From: Siderastrea radians
Lineage: Eukaryota; Cnidaria; Anthozoa; Scleractinia; Rhizangiidae
Direction of reading: 5' to 3'
Assembly: GCA_964017195.1 (NCBI GenBank)
Contig: OZ024894.1
Span: 33,535,184-33,599,183, forward strand
DNA: 64,000 bases
A program made the translations under genes and the position numbers. The notes beneath the pieces are model-generated. The model saw only the letters and a list, made by a program, of their open reading frames with translations. It searched no databases and was not told where the DNA came from. Positions 11,574 to 23,159 of the stretch are shown here, in pieces (the first letter of the stretch is position 1; every line of letters begins with the position of its first letter).

Positions 11574-12042
11574 TTTTAATTGGCTGATTGACTGATTTAT
11601 CAGCCAGTTGGTTGAGTGGTTGATTGATTGACTGATTGGTACTTAAAATAGATGAATGAATTGATTCACCTGAATTACATGTAAGTAATTACATGCATAA
11701 TGCTGCACTTCTTCGCATCTTCCTCTGGCAGTAAAATAATACCCGGCATCAGTCGAAACATAAAATAATTTTCAAGCCCCAATGTCATGACATAATTGTA
11801 AGCAAATAATTTATTTGTAATTAGCAAGTAGTAGGTAAGAAGGCGTATTAGAGAGCAGGACTATTAGAGCTTTTACAGTAATTTAAATTATATTTCATAT
11901 TAACTCCAGTAAGCTACTCCTTCTGAGTAACTACCACTATTGGACAGTCAAGAAAGAAAGCAATGCCCTGGGATGTTTTAGGGTTCAGTACTTCCTACTA
12001 TTAATTAAACTTCCTGGGGAATTAATACAAGTAAATAAGGTA

Positions 12043-12055
12043 CATCATCATCATC

Positions 12056-12111
<56 letters not shown>

Positions 12112-12112
12112 T
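12043..12112. repeat. (CAT)n microsatellite
   Basis: About 23 tandem cat/atc units with one cac interruption. Confidence 0.9.
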
Positions 12113-12371
12113 CAACTACAGCGTCATTTTACCATATAAGGAGACAAATATGAGTATGAGAGCGTCTTACACTGTAGAAAACGTATTGCACTATAGTATC
12201 CCAGTTTCAAATCACTTATTGAATAAAGCATTTAAATTGCTTAGATATTTAAGTTTATATTACCTACAACAGAGGCTTATTTAAAATTCATGAAACACTG
12301 GTTCTAATTTGATGAGAGGTGTATTACTAATGATTAACTAATAATTATAATATTGTTTTCCGGTCTCATTT

Positions 12372-12372
<1 letters not shown>

Positions 12373-12406
<34 letters not shown>
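12373..12406. repeat. (AAT)n microsatellite
   Basis: About 11 tandem taa units. Confidence 0.9.
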
Positions 12407-13635
12407 TAATCTTTAAAGAGGATACTCCCATCACGTTGAGTGGTTTTCAGGGAGGTCCTCTATAGAAGGTACAAAAACTCCAAACTGTTCTCATTTCGAC
12501 AAAGACCCCCTCCCGCTTGTCAAAGTCCAGAAAATTAATGTAGAGTTTTCTTTGCCATTCTGTGTACTGTTCAATAATACTGCTCGTCCCTACCACTGCA
12601 TCTACTGTTACTGGTAGTCGCTCCATGTTAAGCTTGCAGAAGATCATGCTAGGCACAGGCAGCAGCGTAATTCCGTGTCAGTTACTGCATGACTAACGCC
12701 GGTTTTTGGTATTTCTTTTAATAAAGGTTCCTTTTACTATTCGTCTTAGGTATCCGCGTTTCTGTCTAGATTCAAGAAAGGAGAGACAGGAATTGTCTGG
12801 CTGTCAGTGCGAGGGTCAACTTTGAAAAGTTCCGTCTACATTTATATTATCGCAGCCTGGTGCTTTGCCATGTTTAAGATCCTCCCTGGCTGCAGATATC
12901 TCCTGGACTTTGATACCTCCGGAGCCTCTGGGGGTTCGGTCGTTCTATAAAGGTATCTTTGCCCACGAATTCCGCGAAATGATCTGTCTATCGTTAAGTT
13001 ATATCACGATTTTTCTAGAGGCAGATACACTTGGTGAACCTTAGTGCGAAGGGGTCCTACAAACATTCCTAAGATTCTACGTTCTTTTGATAGTATGCAT
13101 GGGAATGAAAAAACTACAAAGTAGTTGTGATCACTGGGGGATTCTGAGCAACTAATAGCCTTGACATAATGAAGAAGCCTTTATGTCGTTAAATCGATAG
13201 CAAGGTTCATTGGTAAGTGTGGTTCCGGTCACATTTGAGCGTTTCCTCAGTTTTAACCCAACTGGTTTTTTCTTCTGTGTTACACTTCTCAAACACTGAC
13301 GCCACTGAGCATCTGTAGTTTACACTGTGGTTAAATCTCTTTGAATTAACCGCATCGCCTGAGCAACAAACATTGCAAGTAAAATGAAACCACAGTAAGA
13401 CATCATCTTTTTCTTCTCATTTTAATTTTATAATTTAATTACCTGACGGGGTTTCATTTACAATGGTAACACCATTTGAACCGAACAATGAGTGCGACTG
13501 TGCCCTTTTATGGCAATAAATCATTGCACTGATCATAACACAATTGCACTGGTGACAAAAATTCCAAAGATGCTACTTTCGGCAGCAACAAAAACTATAG
13601 TAAGTGTTGAAACCCATGACGCCTTGGTTGGTGCT

Positions 13636-14075
13636 TTACACCTCACCGCTTCCTCCGCCACCTGCAGAATCGCAGCCGTAGTTGTAAAAGTATCCCACTG
13701 TCTCCCCATTCCCTTTGGCCTTGCGTTCTCTTCCATAAATAGAAACCTCCGCGTCACAGTTGGGAGCAAAACTCTGGGCACAAATTTCTCTGCAGGTTTT
13801 CCGATCAGCGACATTTCTCGCCAATACCGTGTTTCCATAGCAACCACTTCCTCCTGAAGGGGTGCTTTCTCTACAGGTAGCGGCGGCCGCCATGTGAAGA
13901 GACTGCCACGCCAAGTCATACGCTGAGTATTTATCGTAACCTGCAGAAAGGAGGTTCTGTGGCAGTCGGTCAATGTTATCAAGCATGGCGAAACCTCCGG
14001 GTTTTCCAGCCTTGGCCAGGTGAGCTTTTACCCTGGCAATGTGAATAGAGCCATTTAATAAACGATAGGATATTG
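13636..14075 (-). CDS. Cysteine-rich protein, terminal exon
   Basis: On the minus strand an acceptor (gaacttcag, AG at 14076-14077) opens an exon that runs open to a TAA stop at 13636-13638, about 146 codons. The first third is basic and helix-like (LNGSIHIARVKAHLAK, then GKPGGFAML). The rest holds six cysteines: C-x10-C, a C-x3-C pair, then two more ending in YNYGC and a Gly-rich tail (GGGGSGEV). Even Cys number and small spacers suggest a secreted, disulfide-bonded domain. The signal peptide must be in an upstream exon that I did not find. An ATG at 13984-13986 is in frame, but the open frame continues upstream to the acceptor, so I prefer the exon reading. I do not recognise the family; a secreted or matrix protein is a guess. 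Confidence 0.5.
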
Positions 14076-14077
14076 CT

Positions 14078-14196
14078 GAAGTTCACTTACAAAATGTCTG
14101 TCCTTTGAGGTTTGTTTCACTTGTCTGTTTTTCTGAAGTTCACTTACAAAATGTCTGTCCTTTGATGTTTGTTTCACTTACTTGTATGTTTTTCTA
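14078..14196. repeat. 57-bp tandem duplication at a splice acceptor
   Basis: The segment starting gaagttcacttacaaaatg at 14078 is repeated at 14135 with a few changes. It sits immediately 5' (minus strand) of the acceptor of the 13636-14075 exon, so the acceptor-like cttcag is itself duplicated. Confidence 0.75.
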
Positions 14197-14199
14197 CAA

Positions 14200-15550
14200 C
14201 CTCCTTTCATGCTCTAAAACGGACTTCCAACTGGATTACGTGCGCTAAAAAGTGAATACCTATACCGCAGTACAATCTCGCTACCTCGAAGCTTTCGTTG
14301 TCAGGAACTTTACGCAAAATCGAACCCATTAGATAGCCAGTTTTTCCTGCTTTTATTCATTACAGCAGGTTTACCCCCGATATTTCATTCTAAGTTCCGT
14401 CGCTTAAACAGCACACACCTGGCGGTTCTAAATATCCGTATTGAACTGCATTACAGAATAAACAAACCTGCCGTGAGGTTTAAGTACAGACGAGTAGTGT
14501 TTCCAGAACTTCAAAGGGGGAGGGGGGGAGATAGGAGGCCCTGACTTAAAGTCAATTGAAAAATAAGGGGGGGGGGGGGGCTTCGCGGTGCCTGCTCTAT
14601 ATCCGCCACTGCAACCTAGCCTCCAGTGAAAACATTCTTTGAGCTCGTCACGTGCTCCATCCTCTGTGTGATATCACTCTTCCTCACTGTTTTGAGGCAA
14701 GATGCAAGATCAGTAGAAGAAATGAATGGAATGAAATCACATACCTCCTTCCCCAACTCTCTCACTTTGTGCTACTAAGCTACTAAGATATTGGAAAAAT
14801 TATTGTCAGATCATTAACAGCATTAACTTAGGACCATTGAATTTGAAGTGAATTTGGATATGAATTTTTTTCATCATACTTTTTAGGCGCAGGAATAATG
14901 CAGTTCTACCCGCAAATAGCTAAACTAATCGAGGCGCATAGAATTTAAATATAGCATAAGTCCGTCTTTAAATTAACTTCTTTAGCGTAGGAATAGATTG
15001 CCAATGAAAATAATAGGTACTGATTAGGTTCTAAATTATAATAGGTAATAATAGGTAATAGGTACTAATTTAGGGCAAAACAAAAGCTACGAATTTTCAA
15101 ACGGTTTTCTTTTTCCACTATTAGATGTATGATGCTCAACTGGTTTACCTTGACTTTGGTTGTAAGCTTCTCGTCCAGTAAGTTACAAAATGGCGTCGTT
15201 CTGGTTCAGAAAATAGATAATTTGTTGACTCTTTCATCACAATTACCCCAATACGCGTTCATTATCTTCACTAAAAAGCGTTTCTTTCACTGGGTTTTGT
15301 AAAAAGGAGAAAAAAGAAAAAATGACTAAAACTCATCTACTGTGTCGGGGAGGTGTACATGTTCAATAAGTCCAAATCCTCGAATATTTTACTTTTACTT
15401 TACACTGAAACACCGTAAAAAGAGGTCGAACTGAGAGGTTAGAAACTATACATAAAAAAGATGTTCTACCTGGGTGAGCCATTGTGTGTGAAATGACGCC
15501 CAAGGTTGAGAGCAGTATATTTTGTTATTACACTGTTGCGTCATTTTACC
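14200..15550. other. Intergenic, no supported gene
   Basis: Two poly-G tracts (about 14517-14530 and 14568-14580) lie here. An isolated signal-peptide-like reading on the plus strand at 15129-15177 (MMLNWFTLTLVV...) ends at gtaagtt, but I found no exon that it joins. Confidence 0.35.
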
Positions 15551-15556
15551 ATATAA

Positions 15557-15757
15557 GGACAGGAGAACACAAAAACTATGAAGCATTCCTTTGCACGAAC
15601 AGCAGGCGTTATAAATGGTCTCCCTAAGCGTTGCAAGATTCTAGATAAGAGACATTTTAAATCTATAATCAGGGAAAACCTGTTTCATATGCTCCAGTCC
15701 ACCGATGACTACATTGAAGTTCCCCAGATATATATTAACAAAATCAGTGGAAAATGA
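15557..15757 (+). pseudogene. LINE reverse transcriptase 3' end remnant
   Basis: This 66-codon frame reads ...KHSFARTAGVINGLPKR, then RHFKSIIRENL...DDYIEVPQI and a stop. It resembles the extreme C-terminus of CR1/L2/RTE-like LINE polymerases, where [KR]xSFxxxGAxxWNxLP is followed by FKxxI. The Trp is Ile here. Upstream stops show that only the tail is present, as expected for a 5'-truncated copy. The call rests on this short motif. Confidence 0.45.
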
Positions 15758-15759
15758 TT

Positions 15760-17860
15760 AATTCAGAGATTAATGCTGTCCTTCCTGCAATTTTTTATGT
15801 TTCCTGTCAAATTGGCCTTGAAGCGGCAAGCGACTCTCAAGAATTATCGAGAGGTGTCGTGAGCCGGTAAAGACGATAACTCTAGGACTATTTTACGGGC
15901 TGACGCATTAAAGCACGCTGGTGTAGAATAATTGACTTGATTTATTCTCTTCTCACCAATTGCAGTAATCTTGTTAAAAACCGTAAACTGAAATTTGATT
16001 AAAATATAAAGTATAAGCTACTTAAGAAACAACTGTGGTTGTGAGCACTTAGCTCCATGAGACGATTGTGTACTACGACTTGTACAAAACTTATATGGAA
16101 CTTGCAAACAAGCTTCTTGTGATACTAAGCTAATTTCGGCAGCCTAAAAGGCTAAGACTAGAGCTAATAATAGAAATAAATCCTTGACCTACACCTACAA
16201 TTACAAAGCTATTGAAAACAATAATTCTTTATACGGAATAGCCGTAAATAGAATAGAGATCAATAAGAAAACTAACGAATTGAAAAACTGGCAATTACAA
16301 AGAAAGAGTAAACACTGACATATCAGTCCTTCTCTTGCCTCTAAAGGAGACTGTTACTTAAACTTGTAAAGGCTTGACTTGTGCTCAGGACGAAAGCGCG
16401 GGAACTAATGACAATCTAAATAACTACGTGTTCCTTTTGACAGAGACAATAAGGCCTAATTGTTGCTTGATTAGAACGGAAATACGTAATTATGTGATAG
16501 GACTACAATAAATCATTGAGCGTTCATTACAGGCCTCTACCTTCGGAAAAGCCACTGTAAGGAATTGTTAAGCCTGATTTTCTCTGTCTATTTGTGCTGC
16601 CTTCACTTCGAATAACTTATTCAGTTACTTGCGGGTGGCAAGTAGGTTAAGTTATATGTTTTCTTTAAAAACGTTTGTTGTTGTTGTTCTTATGGCTGCA
16701 TCTTGCTCTGTAGTATTTTGTGTTACACTGCAGTATCCTGGGTATTTACCATATTTTATGGTTTTACAGATAATACAGGCGGACAATTTACTCTTTGTTC
16801 GCATTTTAACTCGTAAAATATCCTGGCATGTTTGCGCTGGCAATAGTGGCAATAATCTGCCGAATAATTCCGGTACTTCCGAAGATTTTCCATAAATGGT
16901 CTGAATGTCATTCGAGCGTTTCCTACCATTTTCTGAAAATTTCCGCTGATTGCCGATGACGAACATTCACGAGGAAGATGGTTCGAGTAAATCCCAAAGA
17001 CAGTGGTATTCTCACGCAACTTTTGGGCCTATTTTTCAGAAAAGGAAATGACTCACGTGGTGTATACTAAAACAATTATTTACAATGTTTCAGAAAAGGT
17101 AAGTTTTAAAATCTCTGCAAAGGAACGGTAGGAGGGGGAAAATAACGTAAAAACTATCGCACGAGATCCGAGGTTGGTTTATACTAAGTCATTTTGTTTC
17201 AGTTGAAAATTAAAACTGGTCCTCCTTTAAGTGACTAATTCAAATCCCATATTTTCAAATTCACTGACATAACACCTCACCAGTCACACGAAATGCGTCT
17301 CATAGTGTCAAAACCATGAAAATATGTGTTCGCTTTTTTTTTTTACGGAGGTATGCCCAGCCTGTAATAATGTCCCGATTTTGACCATCAATAATATAAT
17401 GAATGATTTCACTGTGGCTTTTTACCCTTCACTACACTTCAAAACATTTGCAACATGTGTTTTTGACGAAAACGTGACCAACAAAGCGCTTTCTAAATAT
17501 TTCATCGCCCTAGAAAACCCGTGCTGCGTCACCACAAATCTTATTAGCTAGCGTGGTAAATATCACCAAACAGAGAGGTTATGACGCTGTTATGAAACAT
17601 TGTAAGAAATAAACAAGGGAATTCCATAATAATGTTAAAGAAAGTGTTAGTTTTGGGCCCAGGTCAACAAACAAAAAAACAAACAAACAAACAAACAAGT
17701 GATCGCACTGTTAAAACGTCCTAAAAGTTCACAACATTGTAATCCTGCGGGGGAAAACTCTAACTACCGCTAAAATTCCCTGATTTTGTGACCAGAGATA
17801 ATGTTGTTTTTTAATCTTAACTCACTGCTGTAAAGTGTATATCGTTTGTCTCACGAGGTA
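15760..17860. other. Intergenic, no supported gene
   Basis: AT-rich. A plus-strand ORF at 16629-16895 begins with a hydrophobic, signal-like stretch (TFVVVVLMAASCSVVF) but then turns into unremarkable sequence without splice support. Another run of aaac repeats lies at about 17668-17697. Confidence 0.4.
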
Positions 17861-17876
17861 GTCACTTGAGTTGTAG

Positions 17877-17920
17877 ATCACGACGTTTCGACTGCTTACT
17901 GCTAGTCTTCATCAGGCGAT
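17877..17920 (-). ncRNA. Hammerhead ribozyme, Penelope-associated
   Basis: On the minus strand: stem I strand AUCGC (17916-17920), CUGAUGA (17909-17915), stem II strands GACU...AGUC plus an inner GC pair, GAAA (17886-17889), C, cleavage triplet GUC (17882-17884), then GUGAU (17877-17881), which pairs fully with AUCGC counting one G-U pair. All conserved core nucleotides of the hammerhead are present. Stem III is almost absent, as reported for the minimal type I hammerheads of Penelope elements, which work best as dimers. Activity is inference. Confidence 0.75.
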
Positions 17921-18430
17921 GAGGTCGACTGGTTGCGCGTCACCATACGAATCACGATGATAGGCTGTGATTGGTGCGTTTCGATCCTCATTGTTCCGCT
18001 GTGAAGTTGTTTCCCGAGAGGTCCGATTTGAAGTTGTTCCCTCGGCGGTTCGCTGATGTACCGGTCTCCTGTTGTGTTTCTTGATCGTTGGTATCCACAC
18101 TTCAGGAATTTCAATTCCGTTGTCCCTATTGATGTTATCAGGGTGAAGTCTTATGTGGATAGGTTCCTTGACCCTACGGGTGTACCAGTGTGAGTCTCGA
18201 TCAATAAACTTTACCTCGTTCCAAAGCGGGTGGTTGCCGGTCTTGTTGGCGTGCTCAGAAACGGCGGAGGTCTGAGTACGGGCGAGTCGTATATCCCTGT
18301 CATGCTCTTTGATCCTCTCCTGCATAGATCTTCCTGTTTCGCCAATGTAGACTCTTCCGCATTCACAGGGAATCCTGTAGACTACGCCGTCTTGTTTAGC
18401 CGGACCGACGGTGTCCTTTGGTCACACTAA
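17912..18430 (-). pseudogene. Penelope GIY-YIG endonuclease domain
   Basis: The minus-strand frame includes GVVYRIPCECGRVYIGETGRS, i.e. the GIY and YIG half-motifs (VVY and YIG) with the Cys pair that is inserted between them in Penelope enzymes, then KEHDRDIRLAR (catalytic Arg/His region) and SAVSEHANKTGH-type helix. It ends at about 17912 inside the hammerhead region. The endonuclease nicks target DNA for priming. It is preserved better than the RT but separated from it by stops. Confidence 0.85.
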
Positions 18431-18561
18431 ACGTGACCTAAGTGTCGTGTCAGACTTAAAGACGGTGCGAATACCTTGTCGTTGTAGGCAGCGGCGAAGA
18501 GGTTCTGATACTCCTTTGACATACGGCAAAACCGCGGTGGGCTTAAACTCTGTCTCAGGCT

Positions 18562-19794
18562 CTACCCTGGGGGTAAGGTAAGGTAAGGTAAGGTAACTGC
18601 TGCTTTTCTTGTCCTGGTGAGCTTCTGCACGAAGAAGGAGGGATAACCGTTAGAAACAAGGACAGATGACAGACGTTTCTTCTCCTCAGAGATGACTGAT
18701 GGTTTGGTCACGAGGCACTTCGCCCGGTCATACAGACACTTAACAATACTGCGTTTTACTGATTGAGGGTGGTGCGAATCATACGCCAAGTACTGATCAG
18801 TGTGAGTTGGTTTTCTAAGACGCTGGTGGTAAGGCGGCCGTCCGGTTCTCTAGAAACTGACATGTCGAGGAAGGCGATCTTACTCTCTTTCTCGGTTTCC
18901 ATGGTAAAGCGGATGGTGGGCTACTGACTGTTGAGATGGTGTAAGAATCTGTCAACATTACCGCGATCAAGGATGGTGAAGGTGTCATCAACGTAGCGCT
19001 TCCAGATCTTGGGCTTGTAGGGTGCGGACTCTATTGCTTGTTCTTCAAACGCCTCCATGTAGAGATTAGCAACAACCGCGGAAACCGGGCTCCCCATGGC
19101 TGTGCCTTCTTGTTGTTCGTAAATCGATCCGGCTATACTGGAAGTATGTGGATCTTAATACGAAATCCAAGAGGTCCGCAATCTCCGCAGGTGTTAGCGT
19201 CGTGCGGTCTGCAAGGCCGGGGTCGCTCTCGAACTTTCGTCGCGCGGCTTGTACGGCACCTCCAATCGGAACGTTGGTGAATAGTGACTCTACGTCGAAG
19301 GACACCATGATCTCGTTGTCTTGAATCGTCTCACTGCTGACGATGGATGCGAAGTGAGCTTAGTTGGTCACCGTGAAATCTGAGTTGCCTGTTAAGGGAG
19401 ATAAGATGTTAGCCAAGGAAGCAGATAAGTCATATGCAAAGGTGTTTACGCAGGACACAATAGGCCTTAACGGTATGTTAGCCTTGTGGATCTTAGGTAA
19501 ACCATAGATCCTAGGTGGTTGCTTGTGTCGCGGTCTGATCTTGTTATAAACAGCCTCTGGTTTGCGCCCGTTTCTCTTTAGGGAGAGCAGCTTCTCAGAC
19601 AGTTTTTGGGTCAGACGGTCTGTCGGGTCTTTGTTGAGGGGCTGGTACGGTCCGGTTTCAATCAGCGCTGACATCTTGGCGTGGTATGTGTCAGTATCCA
19701 GGACTACGCTAGCACGACCTTTATCCGCCAGCAGGATCATGATGGTGTTGTCCTTTTTAAGGCCTTTAAGGGCGTCTTTTAAGACATGTTGCAA
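18562..19794 (-). pseudogene. Penelope-type reverse transcriptase, frameshifted
   Basis: From 19794 the frame contains LADKGRASVVLD and, near its end, RIYGLPKIHK...PLRPIVS, diagnostic for Penelope RT. The frame ends near 19360. The next segment (19066-19308) holds palm motif A, SFDVESLFTNVPI, where the Asp binds metal. After a shift, RYVDDTF (the catalytic YVDD is encoded at 18984-18995) follows with a nonsense codon shortly after it, then IAFLDMSV and a connector to about 18562. A short GGTAA tandem (18571-18597) lies in the connector. RT and endonuclease would originally be one polyprotein. Known for the family: target-primed reverse transcription in the nucleus. Confidence 0.85.
18571..18597. 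repeat. (GGTAA)n short tandem
   Basis: About five ggtaa units within the Penelope connector region. Confidence 0.85.
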
Positions 19795-19930
19795 CGCTTA
19801 TTTAGGGCTGCAGCTTGGAGTCGCAAACGTGCAAGGTAATGGACCCATTTCAAAGAGCATAGCAGCAATCAACTGCTTTTGCTTGAAAGGATTCCGCTTT
19901 ATAAAGCCAAAAAGTTCAGACAATTCATAG

Positions 19931-22930
19931 CGTAGAATATATTTGAGCAGTATCGAACAATATCAAGAGTATCCACACGCTTTTAACTATATCAAAATCA
20001 TCGATACTTCGTTTAAGTATCGAGAGTTTGAAGGCAAATTCAAAGATCGACGGATACCTTGTATTTAGTATCGATGTCGATCCACCCTTATTCGGAAACT
20101 GCAGGAATGCACAATTTACCCAAAAATCTTCGAAAATAACTCGGGAATTGAAAAAAATTTCGCAAAAACGAAGCGAAGACCACATCTCAACATATGTCCA
20201 TAATAACTTAGTTCAACTTGAAATTCCTGATGGTCATCATGCTTGATGAGAAGAGCCATAAATCTTTTACAAGTATAATCAGCTCAAAAGGATATCAAAA
20301 GGATATTTGTGTAGCTATAATTTGCGTTTGCGTCAAGATCACGTCAAGGAACCAAGGTGCACGCAATTTTGGGCATGAAGGTCAGCACCGCGTAAGTTCG
20401 AATTGAAGTATTAGGCTTCATGTATGCGAACTTTTCCGATCATTTGCCGAAAATTTTCGAAGAACATACGACGAATATTTACCATACTCAATTTCCTTCG
20501 ATTTTCAAAATGCGAGAGGTCTGGGGAAGGATTGTTAAAGAACACATGAACGTAGGCATGTACAATTACCCCTTTTACGCACGTAGCTCTACCAATACAC
20601 CACGATCTTACGCGTCTGATCATCGGCTAAGTATAGAAAATGATGGAACATGTTTAGTACCGCATATGGATCATACTAATATTTGGGGATGGATTAAAAG
20701 CTCGTTAATTACGTGCGGACAGCCTTACTTAACGTGCGAAAGAAATTCCTCTGTCGCGTAATTCTTACGTGCGAATAGGCACGACTAAGTATGATATTTA
20801 TGAAAAGCAATTCTACTCACTTTTAAACTGCTTTTTTGCGAAGATGTAAAAGACAATAAACAAAATACAACACGAATACCACTGTCGTGCTAAGTTTGTT
20901 ACTTTTTAACTTCGTCAGAATTTAGAGGGACACAGTCAATTTGAAATAAATTTTCTGAGGGCAAAAAATTACAACTTATTGACTGATCTGACAGCAGTTA
21001 AGACAAAACGACACACCTGTTTGTTCGAAATCTTTGCTATAATCAATGTTAACTTGTAAAGTAAAAACTTTTCCTTGAAAAAGAAAAAAAGGGAAATTGC
21101 CTACTTACTTACCTCTTTGTTCTTCAAATGATCTGCAAAAGAGAAAGGAAAGCTTAAACATGTTGCTGTTATTACAACTTTATAACGCACAGAAATTGCA
21201 CACAAAAAAAAAACGCGATAACAAAATTCTTTCACTCACCAATACTTCTCCTCAACACTTCCTTTTTTCATGTAGTAAACGTGCACTGTTGCTCAGCTTT
21301 TATTGTTTTGTGAAGAATTTCCCTCTGCGCCATGCATTAACTCACAAAACCACTTGTACTGGTAAAACCGGTTAACTTCGCTGTCACGAGTTTATACGCA
21401 AAAGTAGTATCTTCTTCTTGAAACCACTTCTTACCAGTTCCTAACAGGTTCGTGGAAGTCTCAAGGGACACAAAAACTAGCTGCTGATTGGTCAGTGATT
21501 GTTTTACAAATCCCCATGGGAAATACAGACGCACCCTTGACAATAGATAGGGGACGCCCTTGACATTCCCTAAGAATAGCAAAACAATGCAATAGATTCC
21601 CCTCAACAAATACCCCTTAACACAATTATTTATATTGCATTTACCAAGCCAAGCCTTCTCCTCATCTTTAAACGTATTCCCCTCGACTTCATTCTCCCAG
21701 TTAAATTTCAGCACAACCCCACACATTAATTACGCATTTAACTACTTTCATACTTTTTTCTCATCAATCAATTTTCTCAATCATCAATAGAGCTTGAATT
21801 AGAAAATGTGTGCATAATTATTGTATTGGGCTGCGCTGAAATTTGACCGATAGCTCACTGAAACGGGACAACTTTACCAGTTGGACGCAACCATTAGTAA
21901 ATATAAAGAAAAACATGAATTTGAACACTCGATTTTTCAATAGTGAAGAATGGAATTTGATGTTTTTTTTTTCTTTTTCCCTGCAAAACAACCGTCATTC
22001 GCTTTATTATGGCGGATATGACGACAAGGATATTCCATGAAAAGTCCATGAATGCTATGCTATGCCTTGAAAATTTTCTCCTCACTCCGCTGCAGTGAGG
22101 CAAAGAGTGCAAGGCAAATTTTCAAACTAAGTTAAACATGTTTACTTCACCAAGTGCGAATCCCACAGGCCTCGCGAAATGACTTGCATTGTCTGTAATT
22201 CACATACAGTGGAATTTTGCTCTCGAGATTGCCAACATCTGAATTAGAGAACTCAGCACTAAAAATAGGCTTCAATTTACCTGTCCCTCTGGGATACGTA
22301 ACATATTTACTTGATCACAGACCCCGCTCGCTTCAGGCAAAAAACCCTTAGTTGGCCCCCATTTACACGGAATTCTTATTCTGATGATGGTTTCCACACC
22401 CCCCGAGGGATACACTGGATTTCAAGTGACGGGGAGGTGAGAATGGGGACATAAATTAAAACCCAAAGAAATCTATCAGGTTTAAAGTGAAACCGAACAA
22501 AAATTCTGGACCAAAATGAGCCTTGCAAGTACCCGGAAGGGATTAAATGACAATAGCCAAGACAACAATACTTTTTGAATGAGAATATAGCTTGAAATTT
22601 TGTTCTATGGGCGCTGAAATAAAAGTTCATAAGAATCAGGCGTTTCGAGGCTGCTGCAACCAGGTACTTTTTCTATGGCCGTGTTTGTCCACTTATCTGT
22701 CATGCTATCGAAATGGACTTTCCCAGATGTATGTAGTCAATCTTACAAACTACCCGAAAAATACTTGCCAAAATATTTTACCCCAAAAATCCCGAAATCG
22801 TGAATTTCAACCCCCCAAAAATCCTTCTTGTCTCCTAGTCATTAGCTTGAAATCCGGAGTACACCCCTGGGCTCCACACCTCATTGCTAGTACTTATAAC
22901 AAGATTTTTCTATGGTGCTCAGTGCTTCCG
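19931..22930. other. Intergenic, no supported gene
   Basis: Several ORFs of 60-130 codons occur (for example 20420-20761 + and 21337-21726 -), but none shows a recognisable domain, a signal peptide or good splice sites. The 19930-20760 part has a repeat-like texture and may be old transposon. Confidence 0.35.
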
Positions 22931-22964
22931 TATTTTATGGTCTTGTCTGACCATGTTAAACCTC

Positions 22965-23090
22965 ACAGCAGCGGGGGTCACAAATATCTCCACAGGTCCC
23001 TCTCTGGGGACAAGGATTGGCTTGGCAACATCTGGTTACACAGAGGTCTCGTCCTGGAACAAAAGCTCTTCCCTGCCATTTAACAATAAA
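22965..23090 (-). pseudogene. EGF-like exon remnant
   Basis: On the minus strand a short frame reads CVTRCCQANPCPQRGTC then GDICDPRCCEV and a stop. It has the CxxNPCxxxGTC pattern of EGF-like modules followed by an EICDP-like insert. The domain is cut by a stop before the last two cysteines. A single broken module with no flanking exons suggests a relic or chance match. Confidence 0.3.
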
Positions 23091-23159
23091 CAGCAGTAAT
23101 AACTTCCGCGTGAAAAAAAAATTAACTAGCGCAAAAAGTACCTTACTTTGGATGGGCAA

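Larger units (their letters stand above)
11100..13635. other. Intergenic, microsatellites only
   Basis: Apart from three microsatellites I see no supported gene. A 17-bp string cattttaccatataagg at about 12125-12141 recurs at about 15541-15558, just before a LINE remnant, so part of this stretch may be old transposon. An attaaa variant poly(A) signal on the minus strand at about 13424 could serve the gene at 13636-14075. Confidence 0.4.
17877..19850 (-). mobile_element. Penelope-like element, 5'-truncated and decayed
   Basis: On the minus strand, reading from 19.85 kb down to 17.88 kb, there are in order an RT N-terminal region, RT palm motifs, a connector, a GIY-YIG endonuclease and a 3' end carrying a hammerhead ribozyme. 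Frameshifts and at least one nonsense codon break the frame, so the copy is dead. Order and endonuclease type are those of Penelope-like elements. The right (5') boundary is not sharp. Confidence 0.85.

Noticed and set aside
15129..15177. Possible first exon with signal peptide and gtaagtt donor
   Set aside because: No acceptor exon with a matching phase could be found.
16629..16895. Signal-peptide-like ORF
   Set aside because: Hydrophobic start only; no donor site at a suitable place and the rest does not look coding.
20420..20761. 113-codon plus-strand ORF
   Set aside because: No recognisable motif; region looks repetitive and an antisense ORF of similar quality overlaps.
22592..23083. 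163-codon plus-strand ORF
   Set aside because: Low-complexity mixed composition, no domain or splice context, and antisense to an EGF-like remnant.
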